This document shows positions 1 to 6,612 of a DNA stretch of 7,784 nucleotides, one piece after another. The notes beneath the pieces were generated by a model, which was not told the origin of the DNA, did not search any database, and worked only from the letters and a program-made list of their open reading frames with translations. Numbering within the stretch: position 1 is the stretch's first letter; each line of letters begins with the position of its first letter. The position numbers and the translations under genes are program-made. This DNA comes from an uncultured Lachnospiraceae bacterium. Lineage in GTDB: Bacteria > Bacillota > Clostridia > Lachnospirales > Lachnospiraceae. The DNA is taken from assembly GCA_945836565.1 (NCBI GenBank), contig CAMALN010000069.1, positions 1-7,784 on the forward strand, written 5' to 3'.

Positions 1-1978
1 GTTTAATGTAAGCAGCATGGAGGGCCTCGGTCTTAAGGATAACCCGGAAACCATACTTAGCTGTGGTGCTATGCTCCAATATCTTCACGATACACAAATG
101 AACAGCATGAATCAGATAAATCACCTCGAGCTTTATACGACAGAAAGCTATATGGTGCTTGATTCAGCTACAAGAAGAAATCTCGAGCTTACGGAAACTA
201 TGCGTGACAAGCAGAAAAAGGGATCATTGCTATGGGTGCTCGACAAAACCAAGACGGCTATGGGAGCCCGACTGCTTCGTGAATATGTTGAACAACCTCT
301 TACCGATAAACGTGCTATCGAAGAAAGATATGATTCCATAGAGGCACTCAACAACGAATACGTAACCAGGGAAGAATTAAGAGAGTATCTTAATTGTATA
401 TATGACCTTGAACGACTTATGACAAGAGTAACTCTTGGTACGGCTAATCCTCGTGATATGCTTGCATTCAAGAATTCCATACAATATCTTCCGGATATCA
501 AGCACTATATAGGAACCTTGGAATGTAAACGCTTTAAAACAATATATGATGATTTAGACGACCTAAGGGATATATATCAATTATTAGACGAAACAATTGT
601 AGAAGAACCACCAATCGCTATAAAAGAGGGTGGAATATTCAAGAAGGGTTATAGCTCTGAGCTTGACAGGCTAAAGGAAGCAAAAACAGAGTGCAAAAAC
701 TGGCTTGCCGATCTTGAGAACGCCGAGCGTGAAGCGACAGGGATAAAAAAATTAAGTATAAAATACAGCAAGGTCTTCGGCTATTGCTTTGAAGTTACTA
801 ATTCCTTTAAGTCTCTTGTTCCTGATTATTTTATAAGAAAGCAGACTCTTGTAAATGCTGAACGATATACAACAGCAAAGCTTGATGAATTATCCAATAC
901 AATTCTCGGAGCCGAAGACAAGCTTTATGGTCTGGAATATGAAATGTATGTAAAGCTTCGTCAAACTGTAGCAGAGCAGCTCAAAAGAGTCCAAAAAACA
1001 GCAGCCTATATAGCGGAGATAGATGCTATCTGTTCATTATCATATGTTGCACAGCGATATAATTATATCAGACCATGCATCAACGAAGAAGGAAGGATTG
1101 ATATCAAGGCCGGTAGACATCCTGTAGTTGAGAGGATGCTTGCTGATGACAGCTTTGTAAGCAATGACACATACCTTGATAATGAAGACAATCGTGTTTC
1201 AATAATTACAGGACCAAATATGGCAGGAAAATCCACATATATGCGCCAGACAGCCCTTATAGTGCTTATGGCACAGATTGGCTCCTTCATACCTGCAGCC
1301 AGTGCTGATATAGGAATATGCGATAGAATATTTACCAGAGTAGGTGCTTCAGACGACCTTGCATCAGGGCAGTCAACATTTATGATTGAGATGAATGAGG
1401 TTGCTAACATATTAAGAAATGCTACTGCAAACAGTCTGCTTATATTAGACGAAATAGGACGCGGAACCTCTACCTTTGACGGCTTAAGCATAGCCTGGGC
1501 AGTAGTTGAGTATATTGCAGACAAGAAGCTCTTGGGTGCAAAAACACTTTTCGCTACTCATTATCACGAGCTTACAGAATTAGAGGGCAAGCTTTCAGCT
1601 GTCAATAATTACTGTATAGCAGTAAACGAAGTAGGAAAGGATATAATATTCCTTCGTAAGATAATACGCGGCGGTGCAGACAGAAGCTATGGTATACAGG
1701 TTGCCCGTCTGGCCGGAGTACCGGAAAATGTACTTAAGCGTGCCGAGGAGATAAGTAATGAGCTTATCAAATCAGATATAACAAATCGTGTACGTGACAT
1801 TGATGTAAATACAGATGATTTTACATCAGCTACGCAAAAAACAGAAGCAAAAGCTATGCTTTCATCTGATACAGACACTGCATCAATAATAGAAGAAATA
1901 AAATCACTGGATACAGATAATATGACACCAATTATGGCATTGATGTATCTTCAGGAGCTAAAAAATAAATATAAATAA
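1..1978 (+). CDS. mutS: DNA mismatch repair protein MutS, 5'-truncated by the window edge
   Basis: MutS binds base mismatches and small loops in the cytoplasm and, on ATP binding, becomes a sliding clamp that recruits MutL. The frame is open from base 2 (F-N-V-S-S before the internal Met at 17), and that stretch aligns with the start of the MutS core, so Met17 is not the true start. Roughly 220 residues, including the Phe-x-Glu mismatch-reading domain, lie upstream. Numbering from Met17, the lever/clamp region covers about 40-370 (with FGYCFEV and the YFIRKQTLVNAERY stretch). The ABC ATPase follows: Walker A GPNMAGKS at 399-406 (nt 1211-1234), the GASDDLASGQSTF signature from nt 1343, Walker B LLILDEIGRGTSTFDG with the Asp-Glu pair at nt 1448-1453, and the ATHYHEL switch histidine near nt 1555. 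The C-terminal helix (MTPIMALMYLQELK) is present, so the 3' end is intact. I see no QxxLF-like clamp-binding motif in the tail. Identity is near certain. Confidence 0.98.
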   Translation, partial: FNVSSMEGLGLKDNPETILSCGAMLQYLHDTQMNSMNQINHLELYTTESYMVLDSATRRNLELTETMRDKQKKGSLLWVLDKTKTAMGARLLREYVEQPLTDKRAIEERYDSIEALNNEYVTREELREYLNCIYDLERLMTRVTLGTANPRDMLAFKNSIQYLPDIKHYIGTLECKRFKTIYDDLDDLRDIYQLLDETIVEEPPIAIKEGGIFKKGYSSELDRLKEAKTECKNWLADLENAEREATGIKKLSIKYSKVFGYCFEVTNSFKSLVPDYFIRKQTLVNAERYTTAKLDELSNTILGAEDKLYGLEYEMYVKLRQTVAEQLKRVQKTAAYIAEIDAICSLSYVAQRYNYIRPCINEEGRIDIKAGRHPVVERMLADDSFVSNDTYLDNEDNRVSIITGPNMAGKSTYMRQTALIVLMAQIGSFIPAASADIGICDRIFTRVGASDDLASGQSTFMIEMNEVANILRNATANSLLILDEIGRGTSTFDGLSIAWAVVEYIADKKLLGAKTLFATHYHELTELEGKLSAVNNYCIAVNEVGKDIIFLRKIIRGGADRSYGIQVARLAGVPENVLKRAEEISNELIKSDITNRVRDIDVNTDDFTSATQKTEAKAMLSSDTDTASIIEEIKSLDTDNMTPIMALMYLQELKNKYK

Positions 1979-2019
1979 CGAATAATAACAAAACCTAAAA
2001 GGCAATATTCTAAAAAGAT

Positions 2020-3978
2020 ATGATTAAATTACTGGATAAAAATACAATAGATAAAATTGCGGCAGGAGAGGTAATAGAGAGACCTTCGTCTGTAGTAAAG
2101 GAGCTTATAGAAAACGCAATAGACTCTAAGGCTACAGGGATAACAGTCGAAATCAAGGATGGTGGTATATCCTTCATCCGTGTTACTGATAATGGCTGTG
2201 GCATAGAGAAGGACGAGGTTAGAACTGCTTTCATGAGACATGCAACAAGCAAGATAACCGGCATCGAAGACCTAAACAGCATATTTACCTTAGGCTTTAG
2301 AGGTGAAGCCTTAGCAACCATTTCCGCAGTTGCTCAGACTGAGCTTATCACCAAAACTCCTTCAAGCCTCACCGGTGTAAAGTATGTTGTACATGGCGGA
2401 GAGGAGATAGAATTCAAGGAGGTTGGTGTACCCGACGGTACAACTGTCGTTGTAAGAAATCTATTCTACAATACACCGGCCAGACGAAAATTTCTAAAAA
2501 CCGCTATGACAGAGGGCTCATATATTCAGGATTTAGTTACAAAGCTTGCACTTTCACATCCTCATATAGCTACAAAGCTGATAGTAAATGGTCAAACTAA
2601 GCTTTCAACCTCAGGCAACGGTAATGTGCGAGATATAATATATCAATTATATGGTCGAGATATAACCAATGCTCTTATAGAGGTTTCTCACGAAGAAAAC
2701 AGCATAAAAATAAGCGGATATATAGCAAAACCGTATGTATGCCGTGGAAACAGAAGCTTAGAAACATATTTTATAAACGAAAGATATATCAAAAATAATA
2801 TGATAAATAAGGCCTTGGAAGAGGGCTATAAGACATATGTCATGCAGCATAAATTTCCATTCTGTGTTTTATTCTTTGAACTTCCTCAGGAAAGCCTGGA
2901 TGTAAATGTTCATCCAACAAAGATGGAATTCAAATATAGTGACGAAAAGGCATTATTTGAAGCTGTATTACATGCCACAAAGCTTTCACTCGAACAAAGG
3001 GAGCTTATAGCACCGGCAAACGTCGTAGCCATATCTGAGCATAGCAAAGAGTCAAAGGACAGCTCACATGGAGCGGAGCCCTTCGAGCAGGGAAGAGCAT
3101 ATGAACAAAGCAGCGGATTACCAAAGCCTTCATACCAAAGCGGCAGCTATAGTAAGACCTATAAGCTATTTCAGGAGTTGTTAAAGAATGACGGCACAGT
3201 CAATGATATAGAAAACTCAGAGGATAAAAGCAGTGTGACATACGAAAAATCTATATCTGACACTAACGAAGCTGAGCCAAAGATATATGCTGAGGCACCA
3301 AATACAACGATAACTAAACCTGTCAATCCCAAGGTTCAGGCATATCAGAAAAATGCTCAGCTAAATATGTTTGATGAGAAGTTTCTAACACCTGAAGCAA
3401 AAGTAAAACACAGGATTATTGGCCAGCTTTTCGATACGTATTGGCTCATAGAATACGATAAAAATTTATATATAATGGACCAGCATGCAGCACATGAGAA
3501 AATTAAATTTGAGGAGCTTGTGAATAACTTTAATAAAGCCGAGGTATATTCACAGCAGCTTATGCCGCCTCTTATTGTGACATTAACCTATCAGGAGAGA
3601 GAAACCTTACTCAGATATTATGACCTCTTTATGAAGGTTGGCTATGATATAGAAGAATTCGGTGGAAATGAATTCAAGATAAATGCTGTTCCAATCAATC
3701 TGTATGGTATAAATGAGAAAGCTACATTTATGGATATGTTAAGCTCACTTATGGAGAATTCTGGCTACGTATCAAACGACATATTCATAAAAAAGCTTGC
3801 AACTATGGCCTGTAAATCTGCAATAAAGGGTAATACAAGGATAAGCTTTGAAGAAGCAGATAATCTTATAACCCAGCTTCTTAAGCTTGAAAACCCATAT
3901 ACCTGTCCTCACGGAAGACCTACCATAATATCTATGAGTGAGCAGGAATTAGAAAAGAAATTCAAACGAATTGTATAA
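2020..3978 (+). CDS. mutL: DNA mismatch repair protein MutL, endonuclease type
   Basis: MutL links mismatch-bound MutS to strand removal. The 652 residues match the family length. The N-terminal GHKL ATPase has its general base Glu28 and metal-binding Asn32 (KELIENAIDS), DNGCGI at 57-62, the TLGFRGEALATISAVA loop and the NLFYNTPARRKFLK motif. A hydrophilic linker spans roughly 330-455. The C-terminal domain carries the metal-dependent nicking motif DQHA-x2-E-x4-E (Asp487, His489, Glu493, Glu498) plus the partner motifs ACK (597-599) and CPHGRPT (629-635). It should therefore nick DNA itself, as in bacteria lacking MutH. QQLMPP (512-517) sits where Firmicute MutL has its beta-clamp motif, and QLNMF (447-451) in the linker looks like a second one. 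ATG 2020 is the only usable start, because in-frame stops lie at 1996 and 2011. Its ribosome site is poor: AAAAGG at 1997-2002 is about 17 nt away. Translation may depend on coupling with mutS, 41 bp upstream. Confidence 0.98.
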   Translation: MIKLLDKNTIDKIAAGEVIERPSSVVKELIENAIDSKATGITVEIKDGGISFIRVTDNGCGIEKDEVRTAFMRHATSKITGIEDLNSIFTLGFRGEALATISAVAQTELITKTPSSLTGVKYVVHGGEEIEFKEVGVPDGTTVVVRNLFYNTPARRKFLKTAMTEGSYIQDLVTKLALSHPHIATKLIVNGQTKLSTSGNGNVRDIIYQLYGRDITNALIEVSHEENSIKISGYIAKPYVCRGNRSLETYFINERYIKNNMINKALEEGYKTYVMQHKFPFCVLFFELPQESLDVNVHPTKMEFKYSDEKALFEAVLHATKLSLEQRELIAPANVVAISEHSKESKDSSHGAEPFEQGRAYEQSSGLPKPSYQSGSYSKTYKLFQELLKNDGTVNDIENSEDKSSVTYEKSISDTNEAEPKIYAEAPNTTITKPVNPKVQAYQKNAQLNMFDEKFLTPEAKVKHRIIGQLFDTYWLIEYDKNLYIMDQHAAHEKIKFEELVNNFNKAEVYSQQLMPPLIVTLTYQERETLLRYYDLFMKVGYDIEEFGGNEFKINAVPINLYGINEKATFMDMLSSLMENSGYVSNDIFIKKLATMACKSAIKGNTRISFEEADNLITQLLKLENPYTCPHGRPTIISMSEQELEKKFKRIV

Positions 3979-3994
3979 TTATAATATAGAAAAT

Positions 3995-4951
3995 ATGGAT
4001 AATATAAGTAAAAAACAAAATCTGGTAATACTAACCGGTCCTACTGCAGTCGGAAAGACAGAGCTTTCCATAGAGCTTGCAAAGCGCTTTAACGGAGAGA
4101 TTATATCCGCTGACTCTATCCAGGTATATAAAGGCTTTGACATAGGTTCGGCGAAGGTTACATCTGCTGAAATGCAGGGAATAAAGCATCATCTAATCGA
4201 TGTTTTAGAGCCGACAGAGGCATTTAATGTAGCTTTATTTAAGGATATGGCAAAAAAAGCTGTTGAAGAGATATATTCAAGGGGTAAATTACCTATCGTA
4301 GTAGGCGGTACAGGCTTTTACATTCAAGCACTTTTATATGACATTGATTTTAAAGAAAATGAAGATGACGGATATAGAGAAAAGCTTCAGCATATTTATA
4401 ATGATGAGGGTGCTGAGCCTCTGTATAATATGCTTAAAGTCCGTGATCCTGAAAGCTATGCAACTATGGATCTAATGAATATAAAAAGAGTAATACGTGC
4501 TCTCGAATATCATCATCAGACCGGCGAAAAGATATCGACTCACAACGAGGTTGAGAGACAAAAAATATCTCCATATAACTTTGCATATTTTGTGCTCAAT
4601 AATGACAGAGATATCTTATATCAAAGAATAGAACAGCGAATCGATAATATGATATCCTCAGGTCTTATAGATGAGGTAGCTTCACTTATGGAACGATATG
4701 AGCTAACACGGGATATGGTATCCATGCAGGGACTTGGCTATAAGGAAATTGCTGCTTATCTTGATGGTGAAATCACATTAGAAGAAGCTGTATATATATT
4801 AAAACGTGATACCCGACATTTTGCCAAGAGACAGCTAACCTGGTTTAAAAGAGAAAAGGATGTATGTTGGATAGATAAAGGTATATACAAAGATACAGAT
4901 GACCAATTAGCTGTTATAACCGGCATACTGACTGATAGAGGTATAATATAA
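3995..4951 (+). CDS. miaA: tRNA dimethylallyltransferase MiaA
   Basis: MiaA transfers the dimethylallyl group of DMAPP to N6 of adenosine 37 in tRNAs that read codons starting with U, the first step towards (ms2)i6A. This stabilises codon-anticodon pairing. From ATG 3995 the protein has 318 residues, normal for the family. The P-loop GPTAVGKT lies at 15-22. ADSIQVY at 39-45 holds the catalytic aspartate Asp40, followed by DIGSAK and HHLIDVLEP. VVGGTGFYIQALLY lies at about 102-115, MNIKRVIRALE at about 161-171, QGLGYKE at 235-241 and the C-terminal FAKRQLTWFK at 286-295. A TTG at 3971 in the same frame would add eight residues and overlap the mutL stop. I prefer ATG 3995 because it places the P-loop at the usual distance from the start, but neither start has a good Shine-Dalgarno sequence. 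The gene follows mutL by 16 bp and probably shares its transcript. hfq, often next to miaA, does not follow it here. Confidence 0.96.
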   Translation: MDNISKKQNLVILTGPTAVGKTELSIELAKRFNGEIISADSIQVYKGFDIGSAKVTSAEMQGIKHHLIDVLEPTEAFNVALFKDMAKKAVEEIYSRGKLPIVVGGTGFYIQALLYDIDFKENEDDGYREKLQHIYNDEGAEPLYNMLKVRDPESYATMDLMNIKRVIRALEYHHQTGEKISTHNEVERQKISPYNFAYFVLNNDRDILYQRIEQRIDNMISSGLIDEVASLMERYELTRDMVSMQGLGYKEIAAYLDGEITLEEAVYILKRDTRHFAKRQLTWFKREKDVCWIDKGIYKDTDDQLAVITGILTDRGII

Positions 4952-4952
4952 C

Positions 4953-4958
4953 AAAGGA
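4953..4958 (+). promoter_or_regulatory. Ribosome binding site of the PLP-enzyme gene
   Basis: AAAGGA lies two bases after the miaA stop and 10 nt before ATG 4969. It is the only Shine-Dalgarno-like sequence in the 17-bp gap and supports that ATG as the start. It also suggests the gene is translated from the same message as miaA. Confidence 0.6.
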
Positions 4959-4968
4959 ATCAATAAAA

Positions 4969-6261
4969 ATGGATAATAGTTTACTTAAACAATATTATGT
5001 TAATCTAGGTGTTTCTGAATCAGTATATGATTATTGCTGCGACATAGAAGACATATTGTCTGAAAGATTTAAGGAAATAGATAAAATTGCCGAGCTTAAC
5101 CAGGTAAAGGTTATAAAGGCAATGCAGGATGCTAAATTCTCAGAAGCACATCTAAACGGAACAACCGGGTACGGATATAATGACGCGGGCCGCGAAGCAA
5201 TAGAAGAAGTATATGCCAAGGTTTTTGGTACAGAGGACGCGCTGGTAAGACAGCAGATAACCTGCGGTACACATGCACTCACAATTGCCCTGTCAGCAAA
5301 TCTTCGTCCCGGCGATGAAATACTATCACCCGTAGGTGACGTGTATGATACATTACAGGGAGTAATCGGTGTAAGAGAGCAAAAGGGGTCTCTTTCTGAA
5401 TTTGGAATTACTTACAGGCAGGTCAACTTACTTCCAAACGGTGATTTTGATTTTGAAGGTATAAAGGCTGCAATCAATCCCGCTACAAAGCTTATAGAGA
5501 TTCAAAGATCAAAGGGTTATGATGTAAGACCGTCATTATCGGTTGCCCGTATTGCCCGGCTGATTAAATTTGTGAAGGAAATCAAACCTGATGTCATCTG
5601 TATGGTAGATAACTGCTATGGAGAATTTGTAGAGACAGAGGAACCGTCACAGTATGGTGCCGACATGGTTGTTGGTTCTCTCATTAAGAATCCCGGTGGC
5701 GGACTTGCACCAATCGGCGGATATATATGTGGTACAAAAGAATGCATAGAAAATTGTGCTTACAGACTTACGAGTCCCGGACTCGGCAAAGAGGTCGGAG
5801 CTTCGTTAAACGTAACAAGATTAATTGCACAGGGACTTTTCCTTGCTCCAACAGTAACAGCCTCAGCATTAAAGGGTGCTATATTTGCTGCTAACTTATA
5901 TGAACGTCTTGGTTTCAAGACAATCCCCAATGCTACAGAAACGAGAGCAGATATCATACAGGCTGTTGAGTTTAATGATCCCGAAAAGGTAATTGCATTC
6001 TGTGAGGGAATACAGGCAGCAGCACCGGTAGACAGCTTTGTTACGCCTGTGCCTTGGGCGATGCCCGGCTATGACAGTGATGTCATAATGGCAGCCGGCG
6101 CATTTATATCAGGTGCCTCTATAGAGCTTTCGGCAGATGCACCAATCAAGGAGCCATATGCCGTATATTTTCAGGGTGGGCTAACATATCAACACGCAAA
6201 ATACGGTATAATGATGTCGCTACAGCGACTTGTAGATAAAAATCTTGTTGAACTTAATTAA
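4969..6261 (+). CDS. Methionine gamma-lyase family PLP enzyme (aluminium resistance / YnbB-like)
   Basis: This is a fold-type I pyridoxal-phosphate enzyme of the COG4100 / Met_gamma_lyase (PF06838) type, the family of Bacillus YnbB. Members are annotated as cystathionine beta-lyase-like or 'aluminium resistance' proteins, but to my knowledge the physiological substrate is not settled. The 430 residues are about full family length. Visible landmarks are HLNGTTGYGYNDAGRE near 63-78; the cofactor phosphate loop CGTHA at 99-103; MVDNCYGEF, with Asp214 placed to pair with the PLP ring nitrogen; and GSLIKNPGGG, with Lys240 the likely Schiff-base lysine. The C-terminal third (APVDSFVTPVPWAMPGYDS onward) is the usual small domain. 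There is no signal peptide or membrane segment, so it should be cytosolic. These residue roles are inferred from the fold. In B. subtilis, ynbB lies near hfq, hflX and glnR, so proximity to miaA is a familiar theme. A gamma- or beta-lyase acting on sulfur amino acids is plausible, but the reaction cannot be read from sequence. Confidence 0.9.
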   Translation: MDNSLLKQYYVNLGVSESVYDYCCDIEDILSERFKEIDKIAELNQVKVIKAMQDAKFSEAHLNGTTGYGYNDAGREAIEEVYAKVFGTEDALVRQQITCGTHALTIALSANLRPGDEILSPVGDVYDTLQGVIGVREQKGSLSEFGITYRQVNLLPNGDFDFEGIKAAINPATKLIEIQRSKGYDVRPSLSVARIARLIKFVKEIKPDVICMVDNCYGEFVETEEPSQYGADMVVGSLIKNPGGGLAPIGGYICGTKECIENCAYRLTSPGLGKEVGASLNVTRLIAQGLFLAPTVTASALKGAIFAANLYERLGFKTIPNATETRADIIQAVEFNDPEKVIAFCEGIQAAAPVDSFVTPVPWAMPGYDSDVIMAAGAFISGASIELSADAPIKEPYAVYFQGGLTYQHAKYGIMMSLQRLVDKNLVELN

Positions 6262-6283
6262 ATCTTAATGAACAAATTATAAT
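6254..6283 (+). promoter_or_regulatory. Possible sigma-A-type promoter for the DUF4321-mreCD unit
   Basis: A perfect TATAAT lies at 6278-6283, inside the palindrome. The best -35 partner is TTAATT at 6254-6259, with an 18-bp spacer, matching only three of six consensus bases. No TGn extension is present. Transcription would begin near 6290, leaving a leader of about 28 nt that keeps the strong ribosome site at 6308. The position at the only larger gap, before a change of functional theme, favours a promoter. The weak -35 and AT-rich context argue against it. Confidence 0.25.
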
Positions 6284-6286
6284 TTG
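6273..6286. repeat. Perfect 14-bp palindrome with a third half-site downstream
   Basis: CAAATTATAATTTG is identical to its reverse complement. Its half-site CAAATT (6273-6278) recurs at 6289-6294 after a GA spacer, giving CAAATT-at-AATTTG-ga-CAAATT. The arrangement sits in the longest intergenic gap, 31 bp before the DUF4321 start. It could be an operator overlapping a -10 element. It has only two G/C pairs and is too weak and loopless to be a terminator. In DNA this AT-rich a chance palindrome is possible, so only the sequence fact is certain. Confidence 0.55.
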
Positions 6287-6307
6287 GACAAATTTTTATT
6301 ATATAAT

Positions 6308-6313
6308 GGAGGG
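6308..6313 (+). promoter_or_regulatory. Strong ribosome binding site that decides the DUF4321 start
   Basis: GGAGGG is the best Shine-Dalgarno sequence in the window. Its GGAGG core ends 5 nt before ATG 6318. The in-frame ATG at 6306 overlaps this element, so it cannot be the start the element serves. ATG 6318 is therefore chosen. Confidence 0.8.
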
Positions 6314-6317
6314 CAAA

Positions 6318-6578
6318 ATGGCGAATTTAACAAACAAAAGCAAATGGACTTTACTGCTGATATTATTATGTGGAATCGTTTTGGGCGGATTCATCGGTTA
6401 TCTGTGCAGAGATATTCCTTTTCTGTCATGGCTGAACTATGGTCAGGTTTTCGGATTATCGTCACCGATTGTGCTTGACCTCGGAATAATAGTAATAACC
6501 TTTGGAATGACAATTGCAATTAATATTGCAAGTATATTGGGAATTGTACTGGGTATAGTAATCTATAAAATATTATAG
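6318..6578 (+). CDS. DUF4321-type small membrane protein
   Basis: This is an 86-residue, very hydrophobic protein. A short polar, basic N-terminus (residues 2-9) precedes a first membrane segment at about 10-30. A conserved-looking loop follows, PFLSWLNYGQVFGLSSP (34-50). The hydrophobic C-terminal half (about 51-83) can form one long or two short membrane passes and ends in YKIL. The length, the 'SWLNYGQxFGL' loop and the 'VLDLG..TFG.TI.IN.ASI.G' pattern match what I remember of the DUF4321 family (PF14209) of Clostridia, whose function is unknown. There are no catalytic-looking residues. It starts 56 bp after the PLP-enzyme gene and ends 34 bp before mreC. Shared transcription with mreC and mreD is likely, which suggests but does not show a link to cell-wall elongation. 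ATG 6318 is preferred over ATG 6306 because of the ribosome site between them. Confidence is high for a real gene and moderate for the family name. Confidence 0.85.
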   Translation: MANLTNKSKWTLLLILLCGIVLGGFIGYLCRDIPFLSWLNYGQVFGLSSPIVLDLGIIVITFGMTIAINIASILGIVLGIVIYKIL

Positions 6579-6600
6579 ACTCTGCACATTCTACATAATT

Positions 6601-6607
6601 GAAAGGA
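6601..6607 (+). promoter_or_regulatory. Ribosome binding site of mreC
   Basis: GAAAGGA ends 5 nt before ATG 6613, a good spacing. It lies in the 34-bp gap after the DUF4321 gene, which holds no hairpin or promoter-like pair of boxes. This fits read-through from that gene. Confidence 0.7.
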
Positions 6608-6612
6608 TTCGT

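Noticed and set aside
148..501. 117-codon open frame on the - strand inside mutS
   Set aside because: It lies wholly opposite conserved MutS coding sequence and its translation shows no domain or composition typical of a real protein. It is a shadow of mutS.
1063..1524. 153-codon open frame on the - strand opposite the MutS ATPase
   Set aside because: It is antisense to the highly conserved Walker region, with no recognisable family. Codon bias of mutS explains the absence of stops.
17..1978. mutS starting at ATG 17 as a short, complete MutS2-like or truncated gene
   Set aside because: The frame is open to the window edge, and the residues before Met17 continue the MutS alignment. The domain order is that of MutS, so this is a window-edge truncation.
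2010..2321. 103-codon - strand frame opposite the mutL ATPase domain
   Set aside because: It is a shadow of the conserved GHKL motifs, with no independent support.
4942..4947. TATAAT at the end of miaA as a promoter for the PLP gene
   Set aside because: It falls in the last miaA codons, and no -35-like sequence lies 16-18 bp upstream. It is probably an AT-rich coincidence.
6302..6307. A further perfect TATAAT just before the DUF4321 ribosome site
   Set aside because: Transcription would start after or within the GGAGGG element and remove it. The TTGGAC at 6284-6289 is only 12 bp away, too close for a -35 box.
6284..6478. 64-codon + strand frame overlapping the DUF4321 gene
   Set aside because: It is out of frame with the convincing membrane protein, has no ribosome site, and its residues look random.
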